This document shows positions 18,254-28,021 of a stretch of 64,000 nt of DNA, piece after piece. A program made the translations under genes and the position numbers. This stretch comes from Halomonas sp. A11-A (GTDB lineage: Bacteria > Pseudomonadota > Gammaproteobacteria > Pseudomonadales > Halomonadaceae), in NCBI RefSeq assembly GCF_003182195.1, contig NZ_QGTM01000003.1, positions 1 to 64,000 of the forward strand, in the 5' to 3' direction. Each line of letters starts with the position of its first letter. Position 1 is the stretch's first letter. The notes under the pieces are model-generated. The model had not been told where the DNA came from and searched no databases. It saw nothing but the letters and a program-made list of their open reading frames with translations.

Positions 18254-19672
18254 GTGAGCAACGAGCTGCAGATCTACAACACGCTGACCCGCCGCAAGGA
18301 AGCCTTTACCCCCATCGAGCCGGGCCGTGTGCGCATGTACGTGTGCGGCATGACCGTCTACGACTACTGCCACCTGGGCCATGCCCGGGTGATGGTGGCC
18401 TTCGACGTCATTACCCGCTACCTGCGCCATCGCGGCTATGACGTCACCTATGTGCGCAACATCACCGACATCGACGACAAGATCCTGCGCCGTGCCGACG
18501 AGAACGGCGAGAGCATCGCCTCGCTCACCGAGCGCATGATCGAGGCGATGCACGAGGACGAGGCACGCCTCTTCGTGCTGCCCCCCGACCAGGAGCCCCG
18601 GGCGACCCGCCATGTCGGCGACATCATCGCGATGGTCGAGACCCTGATCACCAAGGGCTACGCCTATGCCGCCGACAACGGCGACGTCTACTACCGGGTG
18701 CGCCGCTTCGAGGGCTACGGCAAGCTCAACAACCGCGACCTCGACGAGATGCGCGCTGGGGCGCGCATCGAGGTGGACGAGCATAAGGAGGATCCGCTGG
18801 ACTTCGTGCTCTGGAAGGCCGCCAAGCCCGGCGAGGCGAGCTGGCCCTCCCCCTGGGGCGAGGGGCGCCCCGGCTGGCATATCGAGTGCTCGGCGATGTC
18901 GAAGTGCTGCCTGGGCGACACCTTCGATATTCACGGCGGCGGGCCGGATCTCACCTTCCCCCACCACGAAAACGAGATCGCCCAGTCCGAGGCCGCCAAC
19001 GGCAAGCCCTTCGTCAATACCTGGATGCACGCTGGGGCGGTGCGGGTGAATCAGGAGAAGATGTCCAAGTCCCTGGGCAACTTCTTCACCATCCGCGAGG
19101 TGCTCGAGCACCACGACCCGGAGGTGGTGCGCTACCTGCTGGTGGCCAGCCACTACCGCAGCGCCATCAACTATTCGCCGGACTCCCTGGCTGAGGCCCG
19201 CAAGTCCCTGGAGCGCTTCTACAACGCCCTTGAAGGGGTGGCCCTGGAGGGGGGGGCGGCGGCAGATAGCGAGGCGTCATCGGCGTTCGCGGCGCGTTTT
19301 ACCGCCGCCATGGATGACGACTTCAATACCCCCGAGGCGCTATCGGTGCTCTTCGACCTGGCCCGCGAGCTCAACCGCGCCAGGAAGGAGGCGCCCGAGC
19401 AGGCACCGGCCCTGGCCCTCGAGCTCAAGCGTCTGGGGGGCATCCTGGGCCTGTTGCAGCAGGACCCGGCGAGCTTCCTCAAGGCGGGCGCCTCCGGCCT
19501 GCCGCTCTCGGAAGCCGAGATCCAGGCGAAGATCGACGAGCGCGCCGCAGCCAAGCAGGCGAAGGACTTCGCCGCCGCCGACGCCATCCGCAATGAGCTC
19601 GCGGTGCTGGGCATTATCCTCAAGGACTCCCGCGAAGGCACCACCTGGGTCTTCGAGAAGCCCGACGCCTAG
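18254..19672 (+). CDS. cysS: Cysteinyl-tRNA synthetase
   Basis: Class I synthetase using an active-site zinc to select cysteine. The 472 residues show [15 protein letters not shown] (C31 zinc ligand, HLGH 40-43), GWHIECSAM and [10 protein letters not shown] with further zinc ligands, and KMSKS near 269-273. Start is taken as GTG at 18254 because AAGGGG lies about 6 bp upstream. A GTG two codons earlier (18248), overlapping the glnS stop, is possible. It is probably co-transcribed with glnS; a strong terminator follows. Confidence 0.96.
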   Translation: MSNELQIYNTLTRRKEAFTPIEPGRVRMYVCGMTVYDYCHLGHARVMVAFDVITRYLRHRGYDVTYVRNITDIDDKILRRADENGESIASLTERMIEAMHEDEARLFVLPPDQEPRATRHVGDIIAMVETLITKGYAYAADNGDVYYRVRRFEGYGKLNNRDLDEMRAGARIEVDEHKEDPLDFVLWKAAKPGEASWPSPWGEGRPGWHIECSAMSKCCLGDTFDIHGGGPDLTFPHHENEIAQSEAANGKPFVNTWMHAGAVRVNQEKMSKSLGNFFTIREVLEHHDPEVVRYLLVASHYRSAINYSPDSLAEARKSLERFYNALEGVALEGGAAADSEASSAFAARFTAAMDDDFNTPEALSVLFDLARELNRARKEAPEQAPALALELKRLGGILGLLQQDPASFLKAGASGLPLSEAEIQAKIDERAAAKQAKDFAAADAIRNELAVLGIILKDSREGTTWVFEKPDA

Positions 19673-19697
19673 CCGCAAGTCAGCATCGTTATCCCGG

Positions 19698-19727
19698 AAA
19701 GCCCGGTCCCCTGTGGGACCGGGCTTT
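19698..19727 (+). terminator. Rho-independent terminator after cysS
   Basis: A 13-bp perfect stem (AAAGCCCGGTCCC) with a 4-base loop, followed by CTGGTTGT. It lies between the convergent cysS and DUF1853 genes and could serve both. Confidence 0.8.
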
Positions 19728-19769
19728 CTGGTTGTCGCGGGCAGGCTCCGTGCGCCAGGAGGCGCGAGT

Positions 19770-20783
19770 CTAGGCGGCAGGCGGCAGCGGGATCTGTCGC
19801 GGCCAGTCGTCGGCCACCACGAAGAGGCGCTGCCAGCCCATCTCGGCATGCCAGAGGGCGAGCTGCACCGGCGAGGCAGACTCCCGGAAGTGCTCGGCTA
19901 GCCGGGCCTCGACCTCGCCCAGGGGCTGCAGGCACTCATGGCGGGGCAGCGCCAGCCAGTGGGGCTTGGTCAGCCTGGCCGCCCGGGTGCCGGTCGGCAG
20001 CCCATCCCGGAAGACGCGCCACGCTCCCCAGAACAGCCAGGTCCCACGCAGGTGCGCCGGGTTCGCTTCCCGAGGCCCCGGCAGGGGGTGGCGCCAGGGA
20101 TAGAAGAGCACCCCCGGTATGGCCAACTGGCGATGGATCTCGAGGGGACGAGCGACGGCATCGTCGTCGATCAGCTTGCGCAGGGCCTGGCGGGTCTCGG
20201 GTTGCTCGGTCAGGCGAAGCTGGTGTCGATGGAGGTGCTCGCGCTTGCCGCCCAGGCTGTCGGCGCCGCCGGGGCCGATCCAGCGCGCCTGGTCCGCGGC
20301 GCTTCCCGGTCCCTCGATCAGCCCCAGGTAGTACTTGATGGCGACCTCGAGATGGATCAGCGTCGTCTCGCCGCGGCGGCGGTAGAGCAGGTCGAGCTCG
20401 CCTAGGGTCTGCTTGCCGCGATGGATGCGCAGGTTGTGGGCGAGCAGCTCAGTACCCGGGGCCGCGTCGAGCAGGAACTGCCAGAGCCGCTCGTGGTAGA
20501 GCCCCATGCGGCCGACGAGGGTCTCGCCGACGCAGGCCTCGAGGGCTGCCGGGTCGGCCTCGAGATCATCCAGCCAGGCGGCGAGCAGGGCGTCGTCACC
20601 CAGCCCCAGCGCCTCGCGGCTGGGCCGGCCTGGCCAGGGCATGTTGAGCAGGTCGGGTGCCAGCAGCAGCCACGCCAGGTCGCGGACCAGCGGATGGTGG
20701 CAGCGGTCGAGCAAGGCGTCCGGGTCGGCCTGGGTGGGGCCGGCCACCGGGGCCGCGGCGAGGGTCAGGCAATAGAATGTCAT
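19770..20783 (-). CDS. DUF1853 family protein
   Basis: A 337-residue soluble protein with the DUF1853 layout: N-terminal H-P-L-V-R-D-L-A-W segment, then a nuclease-like core with G-E-L-D-L-L-Y-R and H-L-E-V-A-I-K-Y-Y-L (about 140-160). The E/D-x-E-x-K-like pattern recalls PD-(D/E)XK enzymes. That comparison is by eye and no function is established. Start ATG at 20783 is chosen because MTFYC begins the conserved part; the frame remains open 34 codons further upstream. It is convergent with cysS and divergent from the bkd operon. Confidence 0.8.
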   Translation of the reverse strand: MTFYCLTLAAAPVAGPTQADPDALLDRCHHPLVRDLAWLLLAPDLLNMPWPGRPSREALGLGDDALLAAWLDDLEADPAALEACVGETLVGRMGLYHERLWQFLLDAAPGTELLAHNLRIHRGKQTLGELDLLYRRRGETTLIHLEVAIKYYLGLIEGPGSAADQARWIGPGGADSLGGKREHLHRHQLRLTEQPETRQALRKLIDDDAVARPLEIHRQLAIPGVLFYPWRHPLPGPREANPAHLRGTWLFWGAWRVFRDGLPTGTRAARLTKPHWLALPRHECLQPLGEVEARLAEHFRESASPVQLALWHAEMGWQRLFVVADDWPRQIPLPPAA

Positions 20784-20917
20784 GGCGGATCGGCTTCCAG
20801 GGTGAGGGCCCGCGAGGGCCGGGATACGGTTGACCGCGGCCACCGCCAGGGGGTCTGGGCAGTGGAATCCACCAGCGGTGGTCACTTGCCTGGCAAGATG
20901 GGTGCACGTCGTCGCAT

Positions 20918-20933
20918 TTTACGTTAACGTCAA
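20918..20933 (+). promoter_or_regulatory. LiuR-like palindromic operator upstream of bkd
   Basis: TTTACGTTAACGTCAA is a palindrome with one mismatched arm pair (central ACGTTAACGT is perfect), 92 bp before the E1-alpha start. It resembles, from memory, the motif of LiuR, a MerR-family repressor of branched-chain amino acid catabolism in proteobacteria. No liuR gene is in the window, so the assignment rests on motif and target gene. Confidence 0.55.
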
Positions 20934-21024
20934 CTCGGGTTGCGTTGACCCGCCGGGGCAATCCTCCTGGCAAAGGGCGAGGCAAGCAACAACACTGCCC
21001 TCAAAAGGGGTAGAGGAAACCGAG

Positions 21025-22233
21025 ATGACAACGACACAAGATATCCATACGCCCGACTTCCTGCGCGGCGACGAGTTTTCCATTCCCACCTTTCGCCTGC
21101 TCCGGCAGGACGGCACCCTCCATGAGGGGGCCGAGGCGCCCGCGCTCGAGCGCGGCCAGGCGCTGAAGATCTACCGCGCCATGGTGGCGACCCGGGTGCT
21201 GGACGAGCGCATGATGGCCGCCCAGCGCCAGGGACGGCTCTCCTTCTACATGCAGTGCACCGGCGAGGAGGCCGCGGTGATCGGCTCGGCAGCGGCGCTC
21301 GACGACGCTGACATGATCATGGCCCAGTACCGCGAGCAGGGGGCGCTGGTCTATCGCGGCTTCAGCTACGACGAGTTCATGAACCAGCTGTTCGGCAACG
21401 AGCTCGACTACGGCAAGGGCCGCCAGATGCCGATCCACTACGGCTCGCGCAAGCTGCACTACATGACCATCTCGTCGCCCCTGGCCACCCAGATCCCCCA
21501 GGCCGCCGGCTACGCCTACGGCCAGAAGCTGGCGGGCGAGGGGCACTGCACCATCGTCTTCTTCGGCGAGGGGGCGGCCTCAGAGGGGGACTTCCATGCC
21601 GCGCTGAACATGGCCGCCGTCCACGAGGTGCCGGTGATCTTCTTCTGCCGCAACAACGGCTATGCGATCTCCACCCCCTCCATCGAGCAGTTCGCCGCCG
21701 ACGGCGTGGCGCCCCGGGCCTTCGGCTACCGCATGCACGTGATCCGCGTCGATGGCAACGACGTGCTGGCGGTGCTGGCCGCGACCCGCAAGGCCCGTCG
21801 AATCGCCGTGGAGGAGAACAAGCCGGTGCTGATCGAGGCGATGACCTACCGCCTGGCGGCCCACTCCTCCTCGGATGACCCTTCCGGCTACCGCTCCAAG
21901 AAGGAGGAGGAGGCCTGGCGCGACAAGGATCCCATCCAGCGCATGCAGAACTGGCTGCTGGCCAGGGAGTGGTGGGACGAAGAGGAGGAGAAGACGCTCC
22001 AGGAGACGCTGCGCCGCGAGGTGCTGGAGACCATGAAGCGTGCCGAGAAGCGCCCGCCGCCGCCGCTCGACAGCCTGGTCACCGACGTCTATGCGGACGT
22101 GACCCCGGCGCTGCAGCGCCAGCTCGACGGGCTCAAGGCCCATATCCGCAAGTACCCGGAGGCCTACCCGAAGGGGGCGCGCTCCCTGGACCCGGACGTG
22201 AGTGCCAGCCTCGATACCCAGGGAGGGGAGTGA
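21025..22233 (+). CDS. bkdA1: Branched-chain 2-oxoacid dehydrogenase E1 component, alpha subunit
   Basis: With the beta subunit it decarboxylates the keto acids of Val, Leu and Ile on thiamine diphosphate and loads the E2 lipoyl arm. The 402-residue sequence follows eukaryotic-type BCKDH E1-alpha closely ([46 protein letters not shown]). The ThDP/Mg motif [15 protein letters not shown] starts near residue 180. The phosphorylation-loop region is conserved as [13 protein letters not shown] (S281-S283). ATG at 21025 follows GAGGAAAC. First gene of a four-gene unit (E1 alpha, E1 beta, E2, kinase-like); E3 must come from elsewhere. Confidence 0.93.
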   Translation: MTTTQDIHTPDFLRGDEFSIPTFRLLRQDGTLHEGAEAPALERGQALKIYRAMVATRVLDERMMAAQRQGRLSFYMQCTGEEAAVIGSAAALDDADMIMAQYREQGALVYRGFSYDEFMNQLFGNELDYGKGRQMPIHYGSRKLHYMTISSPLATQIPQAAGYAYGQKLAGEGHCTIVFFGEGAASEGDFHAALNMAAVHEVPVIFFCRNNGYAISTPSIEQFAADGVAPRAFGYRMHVIRVDGNDVLAVLAATRKARRIAVEENKPVLIEAMTYRLAAHSSSDDPSGYRSKKEEEAWRDKDPIQRMQNWLLAREWWDEEEEKTLQETLRREVLETMKRAEKRPPPPLDSLVTDVYADVTPALQRQLDGLKAHIRKYPEAYPKGARSLDPDVSASLDTQGGE

Positions 22234-22234
22234 G

Positions 22235-23212
22235 ATGCCTAACATGAACATGCTGCAGGCGATCAACAACGCCCTGGACATCGCCATGGCCGAGGACGAG
22301 AAGGTCATCTGCTTCGGCGAGGACGTGGGCTTCTTCGGCGGGGTCTTCCGCGCCACCAGCCACCTGCAGGAGAAGTACGGGAAGGCGCGCTGCTTCAACA
22401 CGCCGCTGGTGGAGCAGGGCATCATCGGCTTTGCCAACGGCCTGGCCGCCCAGGGCTCGGTGCCGGTGGCCGAGATCCAGTTCGCCGACTACATCTTTCC
22501 GGCCTTCGACCAGATCGTCAACGAGACCGCCAAGTTCCGCTACCGCTCGGGGGATCTCTTCAACGTCGGTGGGCTGACCATCCGCACCCCCTACGGCGGC
22601 GGCATCTCCGGCGGCCACTATCACTCCCAGTCGCCGGAGGCCTACTTCGCGCATACCTCGGGCCTCAAGGTGGTGGTGCCGCGCAACCCCTACCAGGCCA
22701 AGGGCCTGCTGCTCTCGGCCATCCGCGACCCCGACCCGGTGCTCTTCTTCGAGCCCAAGCGGCTCTATCGGGCCTCCACCGGCGAGGTGCCCGAGGCGGA
22801 CTACCAGCTGCCCATCGGTGAGGCCGAGGTGACCCGCGAAGGCAGCGACATCACCGTGCTCGGTTGGGGCGCTCAGATGGAGGTGATCGAGCGCGCCGTG
22901 GCGCTGGCGGAGAAGGAGGGCATCTCCTGCGAGGTGATCGACCTGCGCTCCATCCTGCCCTGGGATGAGGACACCGTAGTCGAATCGGTGCTCAAGACCG
23001 GGCGCCTGCTGATCACCCACGAGGCGCCGCTGACCGGCGGCTTCGCCGGCGAGATCGCCGCCACCATCCAGGAGCGCTGCTTCCTCTACCTGGAATCTCC
23101 CATCGCCCGGGTGACCGGCCTGGATACCCCCTTCCCGCTGACCCTGGAGAAGGAGTACCTGCCGGACCACCTGAAGATCTTCGAAGCGATCCAGGCCTCG
23201 ATGGCCTTCTGA
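22235..23212 (+). CDS. bkdA2: Branched-chain 2-oxoacid dehydrogenase E1 component, beta subunit
   Basis: Partner of the alpha subunit, completing the heterotetramer that binds thiamine diphosphate. The 325 residues start [18 protein letters not shown]. They show [42 protein letters not shown] and the C-terminal transketolase-like [14 protein letters not shown], all as in BCKDH E1-beta. The gene starts 1 bp after the alpha stop codon (GGAGGGGAG acts as ribosome-binding site), so translation is probably coupled. 325 residues is the normal length. Confidence 0.94.
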   Translation: MPNMNMLQAINNALDIAMAEDEKVICFGEDVGFFGGVFRATSHLQEKYGKARCFNTPLVEQGIIGFANGLAAQGSVPVAEIQFADYIFPAFDQIVNETAKFRYRSGDLFNVGGLTIRTPYGGGISGGHYHSQSPEAYFAHTSGLKVVVPRNPYQAKGLLLSAIRDPDPVLFFEPKRLYRASTGEVPEADYQLPIGEAEVTREGSDITVLGWGAQMEVIERAVALAEKEGISCEVIDLRSILPWDEDTVVESVLKTGRLLITHEAPLTGGFAGEIAATIQERCFLYLESPIARVTGLDTPFPLTLEKEYLPDHLKIFEAIQASMAF

Positions 23213-23225
23213 GGGAGACAAGACG

Positions 23226-24548
23226 ATGAGCGATTTCATGCTGCCCGATATCGGCGAAGGTATCGTGGAGTGCGAGGTAGTGGAGTGGCACGTGGCCGAG
23301 GGCGACGTGATCGAGGAGGACCAGCCGGTGGTCGAGGTGATGACCGACAAGGCGCTGGTGGAGATCACCGCCCCCGAGGCGGGGCGGGTGACACGGCTCT
23401 ACGTGCAGAAGGGCGAGATCGCCAAGGTGCACGCGCCGTTGTTCGGCTACGTGGCGGAGGGGGAGGCGGACGAGGGGCAGCCCGCGGCCGTGCCGGAAGC
23501 GACGCCCGATGACACCGGCGCCGCCGCGCAGGCGCCAGGGGCGACGGTCGACCAGGGCACTGCCGACCGGGCCTCGAGCCGCCAAGGGCAGGCGCCCGAC
23601 GCCTCGGAGGCGGCCCCGGAAGAGGAGAGAGCCGAGCCGGGCCGTGGCCCCTACGGGCGCATTCCGGTCGCCCCGGCGGTGCGTCGCCTGCTGCGCGAGC
23701 ACGACCTCGACCTCGAGGCGGTGCCGGGGTCCGGCCGCCAGGGGCGGGTACTCAAGGAGGACGTGCTGCGCTACCTGGAGGAGGGCGGCCCCGACGCCCG
23801 AGCCGCGGAGGGCGCCGCGGCAACCGACGCCGGTAGCCGGCAGGAGATACGCGTGGAGCCCCTGCGCGGCGTTCGCGCCGTCATGGCCAGGCGCATGGTG
23901 GAGGCGGCCAGCACCATTCCCCACTTCCAGTACGGCGAGGAGATCGACGTCACCGAGCTGCTGGCGCTGCGCGAGCGGTTGAAGCCCCTGGCCGAGGCCG
24001 AGGGTGCGCGTCTCACGCTGATGCCCTTCTTCATGAAGGCGATGGCGCTGGCGGTGCGCGAGGCGCCGATCCTCAATGCCCGGCTCAGCGATGACGAAAG
24101 CGAGATCCACTACCTGGACTCGGTCAACGTGGGGATGGCGGTGGACAGCCGCGCCGGCCTGCTGGTCCCCAACGTCAAGGGGGTGGAGCACAGGAGCCTG
24201 CTGTCGGTGGCCGAGGAGGTGGGGCGCCTCACCGAGGCGGCCCGGGCCGGCAAGGTGAGCCAGGCGGACCTGAAGGGCGGCACCATCAGCATCTCCAATA
24301 TCGGGGCGCTCGGGGGCACCTATGCGGCCCCCATCATCAACGCCCCGGAGGTGGCGATCGTCGCCATCGGCAAGACCCAGTGGCTGCCGCGCTTCGATGC
24401 CGACGGCGAGGTAAGACGCCGCGGAATCATGACCGTCACCTGGGCCGGCGACCACCGCCTCATCGATGGCGGGACCATCGCGCGCTTCTGCAACGCCTGG
24501 AAGGGCTTCCTGGAGGCACCCGAGACCATGCTTCTGCATCTGGCGTAG
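23226..24548 (+). CDS. bkdB: Dihydrolipoamide acyltransferase (E2) of the branched-chain 2-oxoacid dehydrogenase
   Basis: Core of the complex: transfers the acyl group from the lipoyl arm to CoA. In order, the 440 residues hold one lipoyl domain with K42 in MTDKALVEI, an Ala/Asp/Gln-rich flexible linker (about 85-138), a peripheral-subunit-binding domain (IPVAPAVRRLLREHDLDL, about 142-178), and the catalytic domain ending with the DHRLIDGG active site near 409-415. A single lipoyl domain is usual for BCKDH E2. It starts 13 bp after E1-beta and is followed 4 bp later by the kinase-like gene. Confidence 0.94.
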   Translation: MSDFMLPDIGEGIVECEVVEWHVAEGDVIEEDQPVVEVMTDKALVEITAPEAGRVTRLYVQKGEIAKVHAPLFGYVAEGEADEGQPAAVPEATPDDTGAAAQAPGATVDQGTADRASSRQGQAPDASEAAPEEERAEPGRGPYGRIPVAPAVRRLLREHDLDLEAVPGSGRQGRVLKEDVLRYLEEGGPDARAAEGAAATDAGSRQEIRVEPLRGVRAVMARRMVEAASTIPHFQYGEEIDVTELLALRERLKPLAEAEGARLTLMPFFMKAMALAVREAPILNARLSDDESEIHYLDSVNVGMAVDSRAGLLVPNVKGVEHRSLLSVAEEVGRLTEAARAGKVSQADLKGGTISISNIGALGGTYAAPIINAPEVAIVAIGKTQWLPRFDADGEVRRRGIMTVTWAGDHRLIDGGTIARFCNAWKGFLEAPETMLLHLA

Positions 24549-24552
24549 CATC

Positions 24553-26403
24553 ATGACCCAGGCGCCCTTGCAGCAGTTCTATATCCCGGAAGAGCAGTCG
24601 ATCTACCTGCTCAGCCACCACGACGCCCGCAAGCTCAAGGCGTGGGTGGCGCTGTGCCAGGCCCAGCTCGAGCAGCTGGGCTACCGGGAGATCGCGTTGA
24701 TCGGCAAGGGCGCCTACGGCTTCGTCTTCGCGGGGCTCACCGCGCTCGGCGACGAGTACGTCTTCAAGTTCACCCGGGTCAACCTGCCCCAGCATCTCCA
24801 GGACCGCCTCGAGGAGGAGGCCTTCATGCTGGAGCAGGTGGACCACCCCCGGGTCCCGAAGCTGATCGCCTACCAGCGGGTGCGCCACCAGTCGATCCTC
24901 GTCATGCAGCGGGCGCCGGGCCTCAACCTGGAGGAGGTGTCGCTGCGCGAGGGGCGGCTCTCGCCGCGCCTGGTGGTGCATATCGCCGGCCAACTGGCCG
25001 ATATCCTGCGCGCGTTGCGCCGGGAGTCCAGCCCGGTGGGCCGGCCCATCGTGCATGGCGACATCAAGCCCTCCAACCTGGTGTTCGACGCCGCCACCGA
25101 GAACATCGCCCTGATCGACTGGGGCTCCTCGGTGTTCGCCCAACTCGACGCCAACCAGCAGTTCGTGGCGGCCAACGTCATGGAGCTGATGTCCGACAAC
25201 CTGCAGCAGACCAATGCCCGCCTGGGCGATGTCTACTTCATCGGCGAGGAGCAACTCAATGGCGCGCTCTCCTCGCCGCGCTTCGACGAGCAGGGGGCCG
25301 CCGGCACCCTCTATGCGCTGGCCTCGGCGCAGTCCTGCCGCTTCGGCCACCGCGCCATTCCCGCCACCTCCCTGGGGCTGCCGGTGGAGTTCGCGCGCAT
25401 GCTCGACGGCATGCTCGACCCCGATCCACGCCAGCGCCACCGGGCCGGCGACCACTTCATCCGCGAGATGCCCAGGCTCGCCCGACTGGTGGTGATCGAC
25501 CTGCCGGTCACGCCGCCCCAGGCGCTGGTGCCGGTCTGGGTGCGACCGGCCGAGCGCGAGATCGACACCGTGGTCTACAGCTCGCGCAAGGCCTTCCTGC
25601 GCGAGGAGGGGGCGCCGGAGACCCTGAGCGACGTCAACGACGTGCAGCTCGATCGCTACTACAAGAACTTCATGCAGGGCATGGGCGAGACCGAGAAGGC
25701 CTTCCTGGCCGCGGTGAGCCGGCTGGGGCGCTACCCGGTGGTGGGGGGGCTGGCGGTGCGCTGGGAGGCCGACGGGGTCTATATTGACACCTCGCTGAAC
25801 CTGCACGACGCCGAGCGGCGCCCGGCCTTCATCGCCGCGGTCAACAACATGGTCCACCTGGCCCGGGCCATCTACCGCCAGGGCATCTTCAAGAGCTGCC
25901 TGTTCAATGCCCGGGACACCCTGCACCTGGATCGCGAGGGGCCGGAGCAGCCCTTCCGGCTGGAGCCCGGGATGCGCCTGGCCTACGAGGTCAGCGCGAT
26001 GCCGGAGCTGGAGGACCGCAGCCGCCTGCACAGCTACTTCGAGGATGGCCCCGACCCCGAGGAGTTCCTGATACTGCCCGAGCAGATCATCACCTCCCTG
26101 GAGGCACTCAACGAGATCCACCACACCGGCATGATCATCTTCGAGGCGCTGCCGGCTCACCTCAAGATCCACAGCTACTACCGCCTGCTCGACCCCTCCC
26201 GGGAGGCGGAGTTCCGCCGCCGCCTGGAGGACATCCTCGACGCCGTGGGCCTGATCGAAGGGCTCGGGGTCTCCGGCTTCATGAAGATGCCCTACAAGGA
26301 CACCCGCTTCTTCCCCCACGTGGAGCGCCAGCCTGAGCGCTTCTATCCGCGCAACCCGCGCGCCGCGCTGCGGGAATCGGCTCGCAGGGCAGAGGGCGAC
26401 TGA
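24553..26403 (+). CDS. Ser/Thr protein kinase-like protein, last gene of the bkd operon
   Basis: A 616-residue protein whose N-terminal third is a eukaryotic-like kinase fold. It has glycine loop GKGAYGFVF (52-60), ATP-binding Lys in YVFKFTR (K72), catalytic loop HGDIKPSNL with D170, and DWG (D189) in place of DFG. The residues needed for catalysis are therefore present. The remaining about 330 residues match no domain I recognise. No membrane segment or signal peptide is seen. ATG at 24553 is 4 bp after the E2 stop, so it is likely co-translated with the dehydrogenase. A role in phosphorylating the complex is suggested by position only. Confidence 0.75.
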   Translation: MTQAPLQQFYIPEEQSIYLLSHHDARKLKAWVALCQAQLEQLGYREIALIGKGAYGFVFAGLTALGDEYVFKFTRVNLPQHLQDRLEEEAFMLEQVDHPRVPKLIAYQRVRHQSILVMQRAPGLNLEEVSLREGRLSPRLVVHIAGQLADILRALRRESSPVGRPIVHGDIKPSNLVFDAATENIALIDWGSSVFAQLDANQQFVAANVMELMSDNLQQTNARLGDVYFIGEEQLNGALSSPRFDEQGAAGTLYALASAQSCRFGHRAIPATSLGLPVEFARMLDGMLDPDPRQRHRAGDHFIREMPRLARLVVIDLPVTPPQALVPVWVRPAEREIDTVVYSSRKAFLREEGAPETLSDVNDVQLDRYYKNFMQGMGETEKAFLAAVSRLGRYPVVGGLAVRWEADGVYIDTSLNLHDAERRPAFIAAVNNMVHLARAIYRQGIFKSCLFNARDTLHLDREGPEQPFRLEPGMRLAYEVSAMPELEDRSRLHSYFEDGPDPEEFLILPEQIITSLEALNEIHHTGMIIFEALPAHLKIHSYYRLLDPSREAEFRRRLEDILDAVGLIEGLGVSGFMKMPYKDTRFFPHVERQPERFYPRNPRAALRESARRAEGD

Positions 26404-26461
26404 CCCCGGTTCAGCGGTTCATCGCCGGGACCCCATCATCCTGGGCCCCGGCTACTTCTTC

Positions 26462-27133
26462 ATGCTTCGGGAGCATTCGACCGAGTTCATCCAGGCCGCG
26501 GCGCTCTCGACCCTGCATGCGCTGGTCGCCACCCTGCTGTTCAGCATCAGCTTCGTGGTTACCGCCGGACGGCTGAGCCCCCTGGCCTGCCTGGGTATCG
26601 CCACGCTCTGCTGGGTGCCCGCGGCCCTGCTGTTCACGCGGGTGCCGGGAGGGGTGGGGGTCGCGGTGCTGATGTACTTTGCCATGCTGCTGCTGGCGGA
26701 GGGAGTCAGGCGGGGGCTCAGGTTGCGCCAGCCCGTCGTCGTGGCACGATCCGGCTGGTTCGATCTGGCGCTGCGCGGCCTGCTGGCCGGTGTGCTGGTG
26801 AGCGTGGCGACCACCCTGGCGGTCAAGTCGGGTCCGCTGCTTTCCGGCATGCTGGTGGGGTTTCCGGTGGGGCTGTTTACCATTGGCTGGACCCTGCATG
26901 AGCGCTACGGTCCCGAGGTGGCGCGTGCCACCGTGAGCATGGCCCAGAAGGGCATGCTGAGCCTGGTGGCCTTCGGCGTGGTGACGGCGACTCTGGTCGG
27001 CCATCTGCCTCCGATGGCGGTCTTCCTGCTCGCGCTGCTGGCCTCCATGGGCGTCAGTGCGACGCTGTTTTTGATCAGCCAGTGGCGGTTCAGGCACGCC
27101 CTCGCCCGCAGGGGCGGCATCCTCGATTCATGA
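26462..27133 (+). CDS. Hypothetical inner-membrane protein
   Basis: A 223-residue, strongly hydrophobic protein with about six or seven predicted membrane segments, starting MLREHSTEFIQAAALSTLHALV. I do not recognise the family. The start is uncertain: ATG at 26462 lacks a good ribosome-binding site, and the frame is open and protein-like upstream (IILGPGYFF), so a non-ATG start nearer the kinase stop (26403) is possible. The stop codon overlaps the ATG of a tiny Asn-rich ORF (ATGA). It may be the last large gene of the bkd transcript. Confidence 0.6.
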   Translation: MLREHSTEFIQAAALSTLHALVATLLFSISFVVTAGRLSPLACLGIATLCWVPAALLFTRVPGGVGVAVLMYFAMLLLAEGVRRGLRLRQPVVVARSGWFDLALRGLLAGVLVSVATTLAVKSGPLLSGMLVGFPVGLFTIGWTLHERYGPEVARATVSMAQKGMLSLVAFGVVTATLVGHLPPMAVFLLALLASMGVSATLFLISQWRFRHALARRGGILDS

Positions 27134-27228
27134 GCCGACGGCGGTACACGGAAAACGACCAACGGAAAACGACCAACAATAACAACCCGGACAACAACGT
27201 AGACAGCAACGCCCAAAACAACGACTAG
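27130..27228 (+). CDS. Candidate 32-residue Asn-rich micro-ORF
   Basis: ATG at 27130 overlaps the stop of the membrane-protein gene (ATGA) and runs in frame to TAG at 27226. The first residues are basic (MSRRRY); the remainder is rich in Asn, Asp and Gln ([14 protein letters not shown]). Base composition is A-rich, unlike the neighbours. The same DNA contains AACAATAACAAC, which fits the A-rich AANAANAA type bound by Hfq/Crc in pseudomonads, so the stretch may act as RNA rather than code for a peptide. It ends 37 bp before pxpA. Confidence 0.3.
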   Translation: MSRRRYTENDQRKTTNNNNPDNNVDSNAQNND

Positions 27229-27265
27229 GGCTCGGGCCCAATCCTGTTCCACAAGGAGAGACTCC

Positions 27266-28021
27266 ATGACACCTATCCTGCTCAACGCCGACATGGGGGA
27301 GAGCTATGGCCCCTGGGTCATGGGGCTCGACCACGAGGTGATGCCCCACGTGGACCTGGCCAACGTCGCCTGCGGCTTCCATGCTTCGGACCCCGACGTG
27401 ATCCGCATGACGGTGCGCCTGGCGAAGAAGCACGGGGTGCGCATCGGCGCTCACCCGGCCTACCCGGACCTGGTCGGCTTCGGGCGCCGCTCCCTGGCCT
27501 GCTCGGCCGAGGAGGTCGAGAACCTGGTGCTCTACCAGTTGGGGGCGCTTTACGGCATGTGCCGGGCGGAGGGGGTCGAGGTGAGCTACGTGAAGCCCCA
27601 CGGTGCCCTCTACAACGACATGGCCCGGGACCCGGAGATCATGACCGCGGTGATGCGAGCGATTCTGGCCTTCGACCCCGCGCTGCCCTTGATGACCATG
27701 GCCACTCGCGACACCTCGGCGGCCCGGGCGCTGGCCAAGGCTGAAGGGGTGGCGCTGTGGTTCGAGGCCTTCGCCGACCGCGCCTACGATGGGGAGGGGC
27801 GGCTGGTCTCCCGGCGCGAGGCGGGAGCGGTGCATCATGACCAGGCGGTGATCGTGGACCAGGCGCGGCGTATCGCCACCGGCCAGCCGCTCACCGCCAG
27901 GGACGGCAGCGAACTGGTGCTTGCCGCCGATACCCTCTGCGTGCACGGCGACAACCCCGAGTCCATCGCTGCGGTGCGGGCGATCCGCCAGGCCCTCGAC
28001 GAGATCGAGGCGGGCCCATGA
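27266..28021 (+). CDS. pxpA: 5-oxoprolinase subunit A (LamB/YcsF family)
   Basis: One of three subunits of the bacterial ATP-dependent 5-oxoprolinase that opens pyroglutamate to glutamate. The 251 residues show the family hallmarks [10 protein letters not shown] at the N-terminus, [27 protein letters not shown], and [12 protein letters not shown] at 27266 follows AAGGAGAG. Its stop overlaps the pxpB ATG, so the three genes form one translation-coupled operon, as usual for this enzyme. Confidence 0.95.
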   Translation: MTPILLNADMGESYGPWVMGLDHEVMPHVDLANVACGFHASDPDVIRMTVRLAKKHGVRIGAHPAYPDLVGFGRRSLACSAEEVENLVLYQLGALYGMCRAEGVEVSYVKPHGALYNDMARDPEIMTAVMRAILAFDPALPLMTMATRDTSAARALAKAEGVALWFEAFADRAYDGEGRLVSRREAGAVHHDQAVIVDQARRIATGQPLTARDGSELVLAADTLCVHGDNPESIAAVRAIRQALDEIEAGP

